Assembly (NCBI GenBank): GCA_001872625.1
Contig: MNXP01000035.1
Span: 1 to 41,845 of the forward strand
Reading direction: 5' to 3'
DNA: 41,845 nucleotides
Source: Bacteroidetes bacterium CG2_30_33_31
GTDB taxonomy: Bacteria > Bacteroidota > Bacteroidia > Bacteroidales > UBA1556
The position numbers were made by a program, and so were the translations under genes. Under the pieces are notes generated by a model. The model saw only the letters and a list, made by a program, of their open reading frames with translations. It did no database searches and was not told where the DNA came from. Numbering within the stretch: the stretch's first letter is position 1; every line of letters starts with the position of its first letter. Below, piece by piece: positions 8,896 through 17,878 of this stretch.

Positions 8896-8933
8896 AATCT
8901 TATGATTAGTAATATAGTAATCCATTTATTAAA

Positions 8934-11531
8934 TTGTTAACGAAATTATCAACAAAAATATTTTGTAGAACTTTTATAGTTTTTTCAATTTTGGTATTTC
9001 TATCTGATGATATAATTGCTCAAGTTGTTGATTCTATTAGTATTACCGACACTTCCTTAAGTAATATTATGCCAAAAAATAATGTTGATAGTAGCAATAA
9101 TAACAATTTTATTCTCGATTCCAAGATAATTAGAAGTGCAAAAGATAGTGTAAAAGTAAATTATTTGGAGCAAAAAGCATATTTATATGGCGATGCAAAA
9201 GTGGAATATGGGACAGTAACTCTTGAAGCTGCTTACATAGAAATAGATTTTGTAAATAATAATGTTTACGCCAAAGGAATTGCCGATACAAGTGGGGTAG
9301 TAAAAGGAAATCCAATATTTAAAGACGGCAGCGATGAGTACCAAACCACTGAAATAAGATACGACTTCAATTCACATAAAGGCTTGGTTTACAATGTTAC
9401 TCGGCAGGAAGGTGACGCATATTTGTTTATCAAGGAAGGCAAAAAGATGGAGGATAATACTACTTATGTTAAGGAGGGTTATTTCTCCACTTGTTCGCTT
9501 CCAAACCCTCATTACAGCATTAAATATGGCATTGGAAAAATTATTCCTGATGACAAAATCGTTACAGGGCCTATCCATATTGAAATTGAAGGAATTCCAT
9601 TGCCAGTAATTTTGCCTTTTGGGTTTTTTCCAAATAAAAAAGGAAGAGCAAATGGAATCCTTATTCCTTCTTATGGCTATACCGAAAATAGAGGTTACTA
9701 TTTAAGCAATGGCGGATATTATACTGGCTTAGGAGAGCATATAGACCTTGCAATTCGGGGTGATATTTATGCTAAAGGCAGCTGGGCAATAAGGGGAAAA
9801 AGCAATTACAATTTCAGATATAAATCCCGTGGCAATATTGATATTGGTTATGCATTAAATAAATATGGCGAAACGGATGTAATTAAAAATAATGAAGACA
9901 AAGGCTATTTCATAAGATGGACTCACAATCAAGATCCTAAATCAAATCCAAGTTCAACTTTTTCGGCAAATGTTAATTTTGGCTCTACTCAATATAATAA
10001 ACTTAATTCGGTGAATATCAATGATTATGTAACCAACACTTTTCAGTCAAGCATTGCTTATTCGGCAAAAATTAAGCACAAATATAATTTGGCTATCAAT
10101 GTAAATCATAATCAAAATACAAGCACACATATAATGAATCTGGATTTGCCTACCATTTCATTTAGCACGCCAAGAATGAACCCCTTTGAGCGAAAAATTG
10201 CCATTGGCTCTAAAAAATGGTACGAAAAAATTTCAGTCTCTTACAATATGGATGCTAAAAATCAATTATCAACTCTTGATTCTTTGTTTTTTACTTCAAA
10301 AATGACTGACTTCAAAAATGGTATCTCTCACAACATTCCTATCAGTAGCACAATTCCGTTGGGTCACTTAAGTTGGACAAATAGTTTGAATTTAAGAGAT
10401 TATTGGTATTTTAAAACTGTAAATAAATATTACGATCCTAATGTTATTATCAATGGAAAGGACACAGGGGCAGTCATTACAGACGATGTTTTGAATTTTA
10501 AAGCGGCTCATGAAGCTTCGTTTTCTTCTAATTTTAGTACTTTAATCTATGGTATGTTTACTTTTAAGCATGGTCCTATGACTGCTCTTCGCCATGTAAT
10601 GTCGCCAACAATTGGATTTTCCTACCATCCAGATGTTAGTAAATCATTTAATTATTTTAAGGAATATACCGACAAAAATGGAAAGACAGTTAGATATTCT
10701 ATTTTTGATGGAGGTATATTTGGCAGTCCAGCAGATGGAAAATCTGGAAACATTACTTTTAATTTGGGCAATACTCTTGAAGCAAAATTGAAATCAGCCA
10801 AGGACACAATTACTGGCATAAAAAAAATTAAAATTCTTGAGGGGTTTAATATTTCCACCAGCTACGATTTGGCTAAGAAGGAATTTCAACTTGCTCCTCT
10901 TAATGTAAGTGCAAGAACAACAGTTCTGAAAAAAATTGATATACAATTTGGAGGAATTTATGATTTTTATGCCATAGATAGCATGGGTGTAAGAATCAAT
11001 GAATTAAACTGGAAAGTAAACAAAAAATTGCTTAGAAAAAATTCAAGCTTATGGCGTTTGAGTCTTGGCTATTCTTTGAGTGCCAATGATTTCAATGGCA
11101 ATAAAAATAAGAAATATAAGTCTGAAATGGGCACTTCTGAAGAGTTGAAACAGGTAAATGATTTTCCAGAAAGATATGTAGATTTCAATAACCAATGGTC
11201 GCTGAATTTCAATTATTCATTCAATTATGCTCAAACATTTACACCCACGTCAATGGATTTTAAGAAAACGAAAACACAAACTCTCGATTTTTCTGGTGAT
11301 GTGAATGTTACTCAGAAGTGGAAATTAGGATTTTCATCAGGATATGACTTTGAAAATAAAGGACTTGGAGTTACTTCTCTTGATATTTATCGCGATTTGC
11401 ACTGCTGGGAGCTTATGTTTCATTGGATTCCATTAGGGCCAAGGCAATCTTATAATCTCACTGTTCGCGTAAAATCTCCTTTATTGCAAGATTTAAAAAT
11501 TAACAAGAAACGCGACTGGCAAGATTATTAA
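8934..11531 (+). CDS. lptD: LPS-assembly outer-membrane protein LptD
   Basis: Outer-membrane translocon subunit that inserts lipopolysaccharide into the outer leaflet. At 865 residues it has a signal peptide (about 1-30, ending DDIIAQ). An N-terminal LptA-like beta-jellyroll follows (about residues 75-190, with AKVEYGTVTLEAAYIEID and NNNVYAKGIAD). Then come the conserved segment PLPVILPFGFFPNKKGRANGILIPSYGY (about 220-250) and alternating amphipathic strands of a large barrel to the C-terminus. The start is a TTG; no in-frame ATG exists between the upstream stop at 8910 and the signal peptide, so TTG at 8934 (or the ATT two codons earlier) must be used. Divergent from the amidase-MCE pair. 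Confidence 0.9.
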   Translation: MLTKLSTKIFCRTFIVFSILVFLSDDIIAQVVDSISITDTSLSNIMPKNNVDSSNNNNFILDSKIIRSAKDSVKVNYLEQKAYLYGDAKVEYGTVTLEAAYIEIDFVNNNVYAKGIADTSGVVKGNPIFKDGSDEYQTTEIRYDFNSHKGLVYNVTRQEGDAYLFIKEGKKMEDNTTYVKEGYFSTCSLPNPHYSIKYGIGKIIPDDKIVTGPIHIEIEGIPLPVILPFGFFPNKKGRANGILIPSYGYTENRGYYLSNGGYYTGLGEHIDLAIRGDIYAKGSWAIRGKSNYNFRYKSRGNIDIGYALNKYGETDVIKNNEDKGYFIRWTHNQDPKSNPSSTFSANVNFGSTQYNKLNSVNINDYVTNTFQSSIAYSAKIKHKYNLAINVNHNQNTSTHIMNLDLPTISFSTPRMNPFERKIAIGSKKWYEKISVSYNMDAKNQLSTLDSLFFTSKMTDFKNGISHNIPISSTIPLGHLSWTNSLNLRDYWYFKTVNKYYDPNVIINGKDTGAVITDDVLNFKAAHEASFSSNFSTLIYGMFTFKHGPMTALRHVMSPTIGFSYHPDVSKSFNYFKEYTDKNGKTVRYSIFDGGIFGSPADGKSGNITFNLGNTLEAKLKSAKDTITGIKKIKILEGFNISTSYDLAKKEFQLAPLNVSARTTVLKKIDIQFGGIYDFYAIDSMGVRINELNWKVNKKLLRKNSSLWRLSLGYSLSANDFNGNKNKKYKSEMGTSEELKQVNDFPERYVDFNNQWSLNFNYSFNYAQTFTPTSMDFKKTKTQTLDFSGDVNVTQKWKLGFSSGYDFENKGLGVTSLDIYRDLHCWELMFHWIPLGPRQSYNLTVRVKSPLLQDLKINKKRDWQDY

Positions 11532-11620
11532 AGTTCATAAAATATGCTTTCTATATTCAAGGAATTAAATGTTCATGTCCGTTTTTTTATTATTTTGCAC
11601 TAATTTCTTATTAAAATATT

Positions 11621-12460
11621 ATGAACCAAAAGAACATTAAGGTTTTAAAGTCGAACGGTGAAATGGTTGACTTTATGCCAGACAAATTAAAATCGGCCTT
11701 GATGCGCTCTGGTGCCGATGCTAAGGAGGCTGAATCTATTGTGAATACTGTTATTTCTTCTATTGGCGAGCGAACAAAGACAGGCAAAATTTATAAGATT
11801 GCTTATAATTTACTGAAGCAAAAATCAAAATATGTTGCTGGCCGTTTCCGTTTAAAACAGGCTGTTTATGATTTAGGGCCATCTGGTTATCCTTTTGAAA
11901 AATATGTATCTAAATTGTTGGAATATCAAGGATATAAGGTAAAAGTAAATATAATTGAAAATGGCGCTTGTGTAAAACATGAGCTTGATGTGGTTGCAGA
12001 AAATAATGAGGAAAGACTAATGATTGAATGCAAATTCCATCGCGACAAAGGTCATAAAAATGATGTAAAAATTCCACTGTATATACATTCAAGATTTTTA
12101 GATATTAAAGCAAGTTGGGAAAAATCAGGTGATTCAAAATTGAATTATTTTGGAATGATAGTAACCAATACCAGATTTTCGGAAGATGCCACCGAATATG
12201 GAAAATGTACTGGTATGAGATTAGTAAGCTGGGATTATCCTCACGGAAACAGCTTGAAAGACTGGATTGATAGAGCTGATTTGCATCCAATTACATCAAT
12301 GAATTCGCTTACCAAATTGCAAAGGCAGTCTCTTTTAGATAGTGGTGTTGTGCTTTGTAAGGAGATTGTAGAAAATCATGATGTATTATTAAAACTTGGA
12401 CTTAGATTACAAAAAAGAGACGAGGTTATTAAGGAAGCTGAAGTACTATCTGGCAGCTAA
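11621..12460 (+). CDS. ATP-cone domain fused to Mrr/PD-(D/E)XK-type nuclease domain
   Basis: A 279-residue cytoplasmic protein. Residues about 5-90 match an ATP-cone, the nucleotide-sensing module of ribonucleotide reductases and NrdR (KVLKSNGEMVDFMPDKLKSALMRSG and a second basic segment). Residues about 90-200 form a restriction-endonuclease-like fold: E93 (PFEKYVSKLLEYQGY), D123 (HELDVVA) and E136-C-K138 (LMIECKFH) reproduce the E...D...ExK core of the Mrr_cat family. The final ~70 residues are helical. No methyltransferase or partner gene adjoins it, so it is not a standard restriction system. Its biological role is unknown; nucleotide-regulated DNA cleavage or repair is an inference. It converges on coaE and overlaps it by 4 bases. 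A weak -7 match (TTATTTTG) lies at 11590-11597. Confidence 0.75.
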   Translation: MNQKNIKVLKSNGEMVDFMPDKLKSALMRSGADAKEAESIVNTVISSIGERTKTGKIYKIAYNLLKQKSKYVAGRFRLKQAVYDLGPSGYPFEKYVSKLLEYQGYKVKVNIIENGACVKHELDVVAENNEERLMIECKFHRDKGHKNDVKIPLYIHSRFLDIKASWEKSGDSKLNYFGMIVTNTRFSEDATEYGKCTGMRLVSWDYPHGNSLKDWIDRADLHPITSMNSLTKLQRQSLLDSGVVLCKEIVENHDVLLKLGLRLQKRDEVIKEAEVLSGS

Positions 12461-13041
12461 AATTTGAGTCGTAGTGCCTTGTCAATGGCCAAAATCTGTG
12501 GTAATATCAAATCCACATTTGAATTAAATATCACAAAATCTGATTTTTCAGCAATTTTTTCCTGTGGCCATTGGTTCTCCATACGTTGTTTTACAAGTTC
12601 AATACTCGATTTATCTCTTTCCACTGTTCTAATAATTCTATCTTCCAAGATGGAGCTCACGCAAATTACCTTGTCAACTATTGAATTAAATCCATTTTCA
12701 AATAATATTGCTACCTCAATCATCACATAATCTTCATTTTCAAAAGATTTGACCCAATTTTTAAATCCTTGGCGAACCAGCGGATGAATTAAATCATTTA
12801 CTTTTTTTAGCGAATCTCTATCATTGAAAATTATCGATGCCAACTTTTGCTTATCCACCTCTCCATTTTTCATTATTTTATCGGAGAATATTCTAATGAG
12901 TTCTTTTTTTACATCTGACAATAGTAGAAGTTTTTTCGCTTCTAAATCAGCAAAATATACTGGAACTCCCAGCTCCATAAAAACCCTTGCAACTGTTGAT
13001 TTTCCACTTCCAATTCCCCCAGTGAGACCTACTTTTATCAT
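12457..13041 (-). CDS. coaE: Dephospho-CoA kinase
   Basis: Final step of coenzyme A synthesis: ATP-dependent phosphorylation of the 3' hydroxyl of dephospho-CoA. The 194-residue length is typical. The P-loop GGIGSGKS occupies residues 8-15. The family lid/substrate region (YFADLEAKKLL, and IHPLVRQGFKNW near residue 85) and the VERDKSS segment are present. The ATG follows the ybbR stop codon directly (TAGATG), indicating translational coupling. The 3' end overlaps the convergent nuclease gene by 4 bases. Confidence 0.94.
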   Translation of the reverse strand: MIKVGLTGGIGSGKSTVARVFMELGVPVYFADLEAKKLLLLSDVKKELIRIFSDKIMKNGEVDKQKLASIIFNDRDSLKKVNDLIHPLVRQGFKNWVKSFENEDYVMIEVAILFENGFNSIVDKVICVSSILEDRIIRTVERDKSSIELVKQRMENQWPQEKIAEKSDFVIFNSNVDLILPQILAIDKALRLKF

Positions 13042-14010
13042 CTATTTTGTGATAATAAATTCAACTTTGTCGGTGCTAAGTTTTATATGCTCTACAAATT
13101 CGGGACTTTTATAAACCCTTGGAATCAAACTATTACTCCGTAAAATTTGCATTGAATCGACTTCAACGCCAATAGTAAACATGGCATTCGTAATTTTTTT
13201 ATAATCTGGCAAAGCAACCAAATATTTTACAGTTATCGTTGCTGGAAAAGTTTTAATATTTACTCCTTCAACCTTTGAAAACACTCTAATTGGAACAGTT
13301 GTTTCTCCTTCGATATATTTAGCTACTTCCAAATTTAAATTTGCTTTCTGATTGCTAATAGTAACAAGTTTATTGGGTTGATCTATCTCCACCGTTTTTT
13401 TCTGCGAAGTCATAAGTTTAGAAAATTTCAACTTTTTAGTATTCACAAAATTTATGGTATCTATAATATGCGCCGGACCTTTGATAGTTATTTTTTTGGG
13501 AGTAAACTTTGGCTCTCCAAAGACTCTATAGCCCGAAACAAAATCGAAATCGGCAACTAAATTTATTGGAACTATTGCAGTATCAAGTCTATCTAAAACA
13601 AAATATAATGTGTCGGGTGATATCATTTTATCTGAGATTGTGATACCAAGTTTTTCTGATATCCTTGAGTTTAAAGACTTTGTGGCAATACTGCCATAGT
13701 AAAAACCATCGGAGCCTTTCACAAAATCTTCTTGATTCAGAGGAATGTCAATTTTTTCATTTTGCCTTCCACTGATAAGCAGCATTTTAAATCCTTCGGC
13801 AGATGCTTGTACTTTAACTTTATTCTCAGGAGTATTAATAATTATCAACTTTGACCCTACAATGGAATATGAAAGCGATACTTCAATTTCTTGATTGTAT
13901 TTATCCGAGAGTTTTAATAGCATCCAGATAGTGGCAGAAATCACAAAGAAAAATAAAAAAGTTTTATAATCAATTTTTGAAAGGTTTTGCAAAATCCATT
14001 TCCAAATCAT
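13042..14010 (-). CDS. ybbR: YbbR-like domain membrane-anchored protein
   Basis: A 322-residue protein with one N-terminal membrane helix (about residues 17-34) followed by extracytoplasmic YbbR-type beta domains (for example NIRV-like strands at IPINLVADFDFVSGYRVFGEP and PKKITIKGPAHIIDTI). In other phyla YbbR/CdaR proteins regulate the diadenylate cyclase, but no cyclase gene is nearby. In Bacteroidota the gene sits in a conserved block with yajC and coaE, and its role there is not established. It abuts coaE without a gap and is separated from yajC by a strong hairpin. Confidence 0.82.
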   Translation of the reverse strand: MIWKWILQNLSKIDYKTFLFFFVISATIWMLLKLSDKYNQEIEVSLSYSIVGSKLIIINTPENKVKVQASAEGFKMLLISGRQNEKIDIPLNQEDFVKGSDGFYYGSIATKSLNSRISEKLGITISDKMISPDTLYFVLDRLDTAIVPINLVADFDFVSGYRVFGEPKFTPKKITIKGPAHIIDTINFVNTKKLKFSKLMTSQKKTVEIDQPNKLVTISNQKANLNLEVAKYIEGETTVPIRVFSKVEGVNIKTFPATITVKYLVALPDYKKITNAMFTIGVEVDSMQILRSNSLIPRVYKSPEFVEHIKLSTDKVEFIITK

Positions 14011-14061
14011 AAGCTTAAATTTAAAAAAATTTACAAACTGAATTATTTTTGTAAAAGTAAA

Positions 14062-14094
14062 AAAAAAGTCGCTCTATTTATGAGCGACTTTTTT
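14062..14094 (-). terminator. Rho-independent terminator after yajC
   Basis: A 7-base G/C-containing stem (GTCGCTC at 14068-14074 with GAGCGAC at 14082-14088), extended by six A-T pairs, encloses a 7-base loop. A/T runs flank both sides, so it would work in either direction; on the minus strand a run of nine T follows. It separates DUF1573-yajC transcription from ybbR-coaE. Confidence 0.85.
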
Positions 14095-14110
14095 ATCAAA
14101 ATAAAATATC

Positions 14111-14443
14111 TTATTTCTGACCAATAGGTTTGTCTGATGTTCCATCTTGTGTAACTGCGTCTTTGTTGAGTTTCAGTCTGCTTTGGCCTTCAACCTCAAT
14201 GATTACGGTCGTTTCCGAAATTTCTAAAACTTTTCCATGGATTCCACCGATGGTAATTACCTTATCACCTTTTTGTAATCCCTGTCTGAATTTTTGTATC
14301 TCTTTATTTTTCTTTTGCTGTGGGCGGATAAAGAAAAAATAGAATACTGCGATGATAAGAACCATCATTATGAGGCCAGAATATGGACTTTGATCTGAGC
14401 CTTTTGCCCCGCCGGCCATTAATAGAATACTGTTTAATTGCAT
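14111..14443 (-). CDS. yajC: Preprotein translocase subunit YajC
   Basis: Small single-pass inner-membrane subunit that associates with SecDF and assists Sec export. At 110 residues it has a membrane helix at about 22-41, followed directly by the hallmark FFFIRPQQKKNKE. The cytoplasmic YajC domain continues with LQKGDKVITIGGIHGKV. Upstream is DUF1573 with a ~30-base gap; a terminator follows. Confidence 0.93.
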   Translation of the reverse strand: MQLNSILLMAGGAKGSDQSPYSGLIMMVLIIAVFYFFFIRPQQKKNKEIQKFRQGLQKGDKVITIGGIHGKVLEISETTVIIEVEGQSRLKLNKDAVTQDGTSDKPIGQK

Positions 14444-14472
14444 ATCGATTGTTTTAAAAGTTAATTTAATTT

Positions 14473-14940
14473 TTATAATTCTTCTGGGCCAACCACCATA
14501 GAAGTTATTTTTAATATTTGTGTATTTGGCTGTGTATTAGCTACTACCGTAGCCACTTTGTTGTTGTAGCCTTTGCGATGGCTACTGTCGAAAGTAAGTT
14601 GAATTAGCCCAAATTCTCCAGGTTTTACAGGTGTTTTGGTAAATGTGGAGGCTGTGCAACCACAAGAAGTTTTAACTTGGTTAATAATTAAATCGCTGTT
14701 TCCCACGTTTTTAAATTTAAAAGTGAATGACACTTTTACTCCGTCAACAATTTTTCCAAAGTCATGTTCAGTATATTTAAACTCAAATTTTGGAAGCTGG
14801 TTAGAATTCACATTGCCGTTAGCAGTATTTGGATTTTCAATTAAATCAGAGGGCAAATTTCCATCATCTTCGCCATTTTTACATGATGAAATGCTGATTA
14901 ACAATAATAAAACTGAAAGAAAAAATTGTCCTTTTTGCAT
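14473..14940 (-). CDS. DUF1573 lipoprotein
   Basis: A 155-residue predicted lipoprotein: hydrophobic signal then a lipobox ending at Cys20 (ISISSC). The remaining part is a DUF1573 Ig-like domain with the characteristic FDFG-type start (EHDFGKIVDG), FKFKNVGNSDL and the TSCGCT cysteine motif, in which the paired cysteines are a family hallmark. Function is unknown. In Bacteroidota it commonly precedes yajC, as here, and is served by the promoter element just upstream. Confidence 0.88.
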   Translation of the reverse strand: MQKGQFFLSVLLLLISISSCKNGEDDGNLPSDLIENPNTANGNVNSNQLPKFEFKYTEHDFGKIVDGVKVSFTFKFKNVGNSDLIINQVKTSCGCTASTFTKTPVKPGEFGLIQLTFDSSHRKGYNNKVATVVANTQPNTQILKITSMVVGPEEL

Positions 14941-14965
14941 GGTAATTTCGATAATATTATGGCTG

Positions 14966-14973
14966 CAAATTTA
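14966..14973 (-). promoter_or_regulatory. -7 element upstream of DUF1573-yajC
   Basis: On the minus strand TAAATTTG followed by C matches TAnnTTTG. The predicted start near 14961 gives a ~20-base leader to the ATG at 14940. No clear -33 TTG at the right distance. Confidence 0.5.
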
Positions 14974-14994
14974 ATTTAAAATTCAAATGAAAAA

Positions 14995-16110
14995 TTATTT
15001 GTCAAAAATTTCAGCAAGTTTAGCTTCTAAATCAGAGCCTCTTAAACCTGTGGCCATTATTTTTCCCTCTTTATCGAGCAATACTGTGAAAGGTATTGAA
15101 CCGACTCCATATTCTTTGGCAGCAACGGAGCTCCAATATCTGAGGTCGCTCACATGAATCCAATTTAGGCCATCATCTTCAATGGCTTTTAGCCAGCTCG
15201 ACCTTTCTTTATCAAGAGAGACGCTATAAATTTCAAAGCCTTTGTCGTGATATTCTTTATAAATTTTTACCATTTCAGGGCTTTCGCGACGACAAGGGCC
15301 GCACCATGACGCCCAAAAGTCAATCAAAACAATTTTACCTTTTAAACTCGATAATTTAATATTTGCTCCTTCGGGTGATGCAAGATTTATCTCTGGCGCT
15401 GGACGGCCAATAGCGAGGCGCAATTTGCCGGCAATTTTACCATGCAAGTCAGTTATGAAAGCGTTTTCAGGATATTTATTGTATAAGATATTATCCACTT
15501 TTTCATATAAATCGAGGTTTTCTTCTATTTTCAATTGGTCAATAAAAAGCATGGTAGCCATGGTAGGCTTTTTATTAATTTCATCTATTAAATAATCGGT
15601 CTTTTGTTTTTCTATTTGTTGGAATTTATCTAACAATATCTTTCCTATAGAATCTTGTTCAGCTGTTCCGTAAACTTTCTGATATTCAGCATCTAAGACA
15701 TCTTCTTGGGCTTTGAACACATTTAGGTTTTCCAAAATCGAATACACTTGCTTTGTGTCTTCGGAGCCTTTTATATTTTTAGGTTTCATCAGAGAATTAG
15801 CATCAATATCGATATGCAAGTTTTGGTTTGGTTCCAAAATAATAATTGTATATTCTTTCCCTCCTAATGAAAGTTGGAAGAAATTGGCATTTTTTATATT
15901 TGCTGAAATAAAGAATGTATTATCGCTCTTAATCATAACGGAATCAATAGGTTGCATTCCTTGTCCCACAAGCTCCATCAGGTAAACCATAGAATTTGGT
16001 GTGGCATTTTCGATACTGCCCGAAACGGAAATGTTGTTCATTAATTGAGCATTAGCTCCAAAAATACTTAGAAAAAATGCTGTGCTGAGAGCGAGAGATT
16101 TAAAATTCAT
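14995..16110 (-). CDS. TlpA-like thiol-disulfide oxidoreductase with DUF4369 domain
   Basis: Exported thioredoxin-fold protein of 371 residues, with a signal peptide to about residue 21 (FGANAQ). Residues about 28-120 form the DUF4369 beta domain frequent in Bacteroidota (VSGSIENATPNSMVYLMEL). A helical linker follows. Residues ~235-371 are an AhpC/TSA-thioredoxin domain with the redox pair C270/C273 in FWASWCGPC, the IPFTVLLD cis-proline loop and GLRGSDLEAKL. Likely role: periplasmic disulfide reduction (cytochrome c or stress related); the physiological partner is unknown. It has its own promoter. Confidence 0.9.
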   Translation of the reverse strand: MNFKSLALSTAFFLSIFGANAQLMNNISVSGSIENATPNSMVYLMELVGQGMQPIDSVMIKSDNTFFISANIKNANFFQLSLGGKEYTIIILEPNQNLHIDIDANSLMKPKNIKGSEDTKQVYSILENLNVFKAQEDVLDAEYQKVYGTAEQDSIGKILLDKFQQIEKQKTDYLIDEINKKPTMATMLFIDQLKIEENLDLYEKVDNILYNKYPENAFITDLHGKIAGKLRLAIGRPAPEINLASPEGANIKLSSLKGKIVLIDFWASWCGPCRRESPEMVKIYKEYHDKGFEIYSVSLDKERSSWLKAIEDDGLNWIHVSDLRYWSSVAAKEYGVGSIPFTVLLDKEGKIMATGLRGSDLEAKLAEIFDK

Positions 16111-16163
16111 TATGTTATTAGTTAAAAAATAAATTTGATGTTGTATTGCTTAGAAATAGATGT

Positions 16164-16191
16164 CAAAATTATACAATTTTAAAGTCACAAA
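16164..16191 (-). promoter_or_regulatory. Promoter for the TlpA-like gene
   Basis: On the minus strand TTTG (16191-16188) and TAATTTTG (16171-16164) are separated by 16 bases, slightly short of the usual 17-23. The start would be near 16159, about 50 bases before the ATG at 16110. Confidence 0.5.
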
Positions 16192-16320
16192 TTGTTTTTT
16201 TGTTGATTTAAGACTTTTTAACCAAGCAAAATACAAAATTTATTGGTGGTAAAAGATTTGATATATAATTCTATAAATTTGAATGTTAGCAGATTAAAAA
16301 AATATTTAGCAAAAAATAGT

Positions 16321-17355
16321 TTACATCAAATAACCGTGTTTATCCAAATATTTGTGATAAGCTATTGCATTACGTTGATGTTCGGCATAAGTTATTGCAT
16401 AAGCATGATATCCCGAGCCGTCAGCTTTTGCACAATAATAGAGATAATCGCTGCTTTTGTAGTTCAGCACTGCATCAATATTTTCAGGTTCAACCATATT
16501 TATTGGTCCTGGAGGCAGGCCAAAAACGTAGTATGTATTATATTCAGACTTAATGCTGGTATAATTGGAAGTTATTCTATTTACATCAAAATCGCCGTAG
16601 GCAAAGCGTGCCGTAGGATCAGCTTGAAGTTTCATGTTGTTTTTTAGTCTGTTGATAAGCACCCCTGCCATCAAACTCATCTCATTTTTTTTGTTGGTTT
16701 CCTCCTGCACTATTGATGCAAGAGTTGAAATTTCGTTTATGGTTAGGCCTATCTTGGCCGCTTTTTGCTTTCTTTCTTCTGTCCAAAATTTATCATATTC
16801 ACCTTTCATTTTATCAATAAATTGTATTTCGGTGGTATTCCAAAACATAAAATATGTGTTTGGCAAAAACATAGATATGGATGTTTTTTCGTTGAAACCA
16901 TATTTACTTAAAAATACTCTGTCAGTCAAAAGATTCATCAGTTTGGCAGAGTCCAACTCCAATTTATTTCCTACAATTCCAGCAAATTTAGATAAAAATC
17001 TTATATTATTAAATGTCAGTTTCACAGGGCTTTGACGTCCAATTCTCAACATTTTCACAAGTTCATTGGCAGTCATTTTATCAGAAATTTTGTATCTGCC
17101 AGGTTTTATATTTTCTTTGTAATTATAAATTGTAGAAAAAATTTCGAAAGATTTAAAATTTTCAATGATTTCTGCTTTATCCAAAATTTCTTTAACATCA
17201 GAAATTTTTGAGCCAGTTGGAATATTTATGTATTTAGTTTCTTGAACATTTACATAAGGTTTGGTAAATAGTCGTATGGCAAAAAATGAAACTAAAAACA
17301 TTAATGATAAAACTGTTGCAATAATAATTGGGGAGCTTTTACTTCTTTTTTTCAT
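16321..17355 (-). CDS. mltG: Endolytic murein transglycosylase MltG
   Basis: Inner-membrane lytic transglycosylase that cleaves nascent glycan strands and sets glycan length. At 344 residues it has a membrane helix at about 9-31, a LysM-like region (about 45-110) and the YceG catalytic domain. That domain includes FLPNTYFMF (about 163-171), the active-site segment TLASIVQEETN (211-221) bearing the conserved glutamate, LINRLKNNMKLQADPT, and the C-terminal GLPPGPI and SGYHAYAITYAEH. It lies 6 bases downstream of the GNAT gene in the dapF operon. Confidence 0.93.
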   Translation of the reverse strand: MKKRSKSSPIIIATVLSLMFLVSFFAIRLFTKPYVNVQETKYINIPTGSKISDVKEILDKAEIIENFKSFEIFSTIYNYKENIKPGRYKISDKMTANELVKMLRIGRQSPVKLTFNNIRFLSKFAGIVGNKLELDSAKLMNLLTDRVFLSKYGFNEKTSISMFLPNTYFMFWNTTEIQFIDKMKGEYDKFWTEERKQKAAKIGLTINEISTLASIVQEETNKKNEMSLMAGVLINRLKNNMKLQADPTARFAYGDFDVNRITSNYTSIKSEYNTYYVFGLPPGPINMVEPENIDAVLNYKSSDYLYYCAKADGSGYHAYAITYAEHQRNAIAYHKYLDKHGYLM

Positions 17356-17361
17356 AAAAAT

Positions 17362-17877
17362 TTAATTGAAAATTAGCTGATAAAAAAATACATCTGCAAA
17401 TTTATTTTCATACCATTCCCATTGTATTTTTGTGCCTTGTTTTATAAATCCTAAGCTTTCAAAAAGCTTGATACTTATGAAATTATCTTCTTGGATATTG
17501 CAGTAAAGTTGATGTAATCCTAAAGTTTTTTTTGCATAATCAATCATCAATTCCAATGATTCTTTGGCAAAACCTTTTGAGCGAAAATCTTTATTTATTA
17601 TGATTCCTACACCGGCACGTTTGTGTCTCAATTCAAAGTCGAAGAGGTCGATACATCCGCAGTTTTTGTCAGTAGAGTTTTCTGTAATCACCAACCGGAG
17701 CTGTTTATCGGCGAAAATATCGTGTCCAATAGACATAATATATTGCTCCACTTCGAAGCGTGAGTAAGGAATATAAGTATTTGAAATTCTCCAATTTTCG
17801 TTGTTGTTTTCTATACTGGCAATAAAATCAACATCTTTTGGTTCTAAGGCTCTTAAACTTATATTCTTACCAATCAT
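17362..17877 (-). CDS. GNAT-family N-acetyltransferase (RimJ/SpeG-like)
   Basis: A 171-residue single-domain acetyltransferase using acetyl-CoA. The N-terminal LRALEPKDVDFI, the central GVGIIINKDFRSKGFAKESL (acetyl-CoA pyrophosphate-binding R-x-x-G-x-A pattern) and the C-terminal NIQEDNFISIKLFESLGF follow the RimJ/SpeG subgroup. The substrate cannot be assigned (protein N-termini, polyamines or amino-sugars are all possible). It starts one base after the dapF stop and ends 6 bases before mltG, so it is clearly co-transcribed. Confidence 0.85.
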   Translation of the reverse strand: MIGKNISLRALEPKDVDFIASIENNNENWRISNTYIPYSRFEVEQYIMSIGHDIFADKQLRLVITENSTDKNCGCIDLFDFELRHKRAGVGIIINKDFRSKGFAKESLELMIDYAKKTLGLHQLYCNIQEDNFISIKLFESLGFIKQGTKIQWEWYENKFADVFFYQLIFN

Positions 17878-17878
17878 A

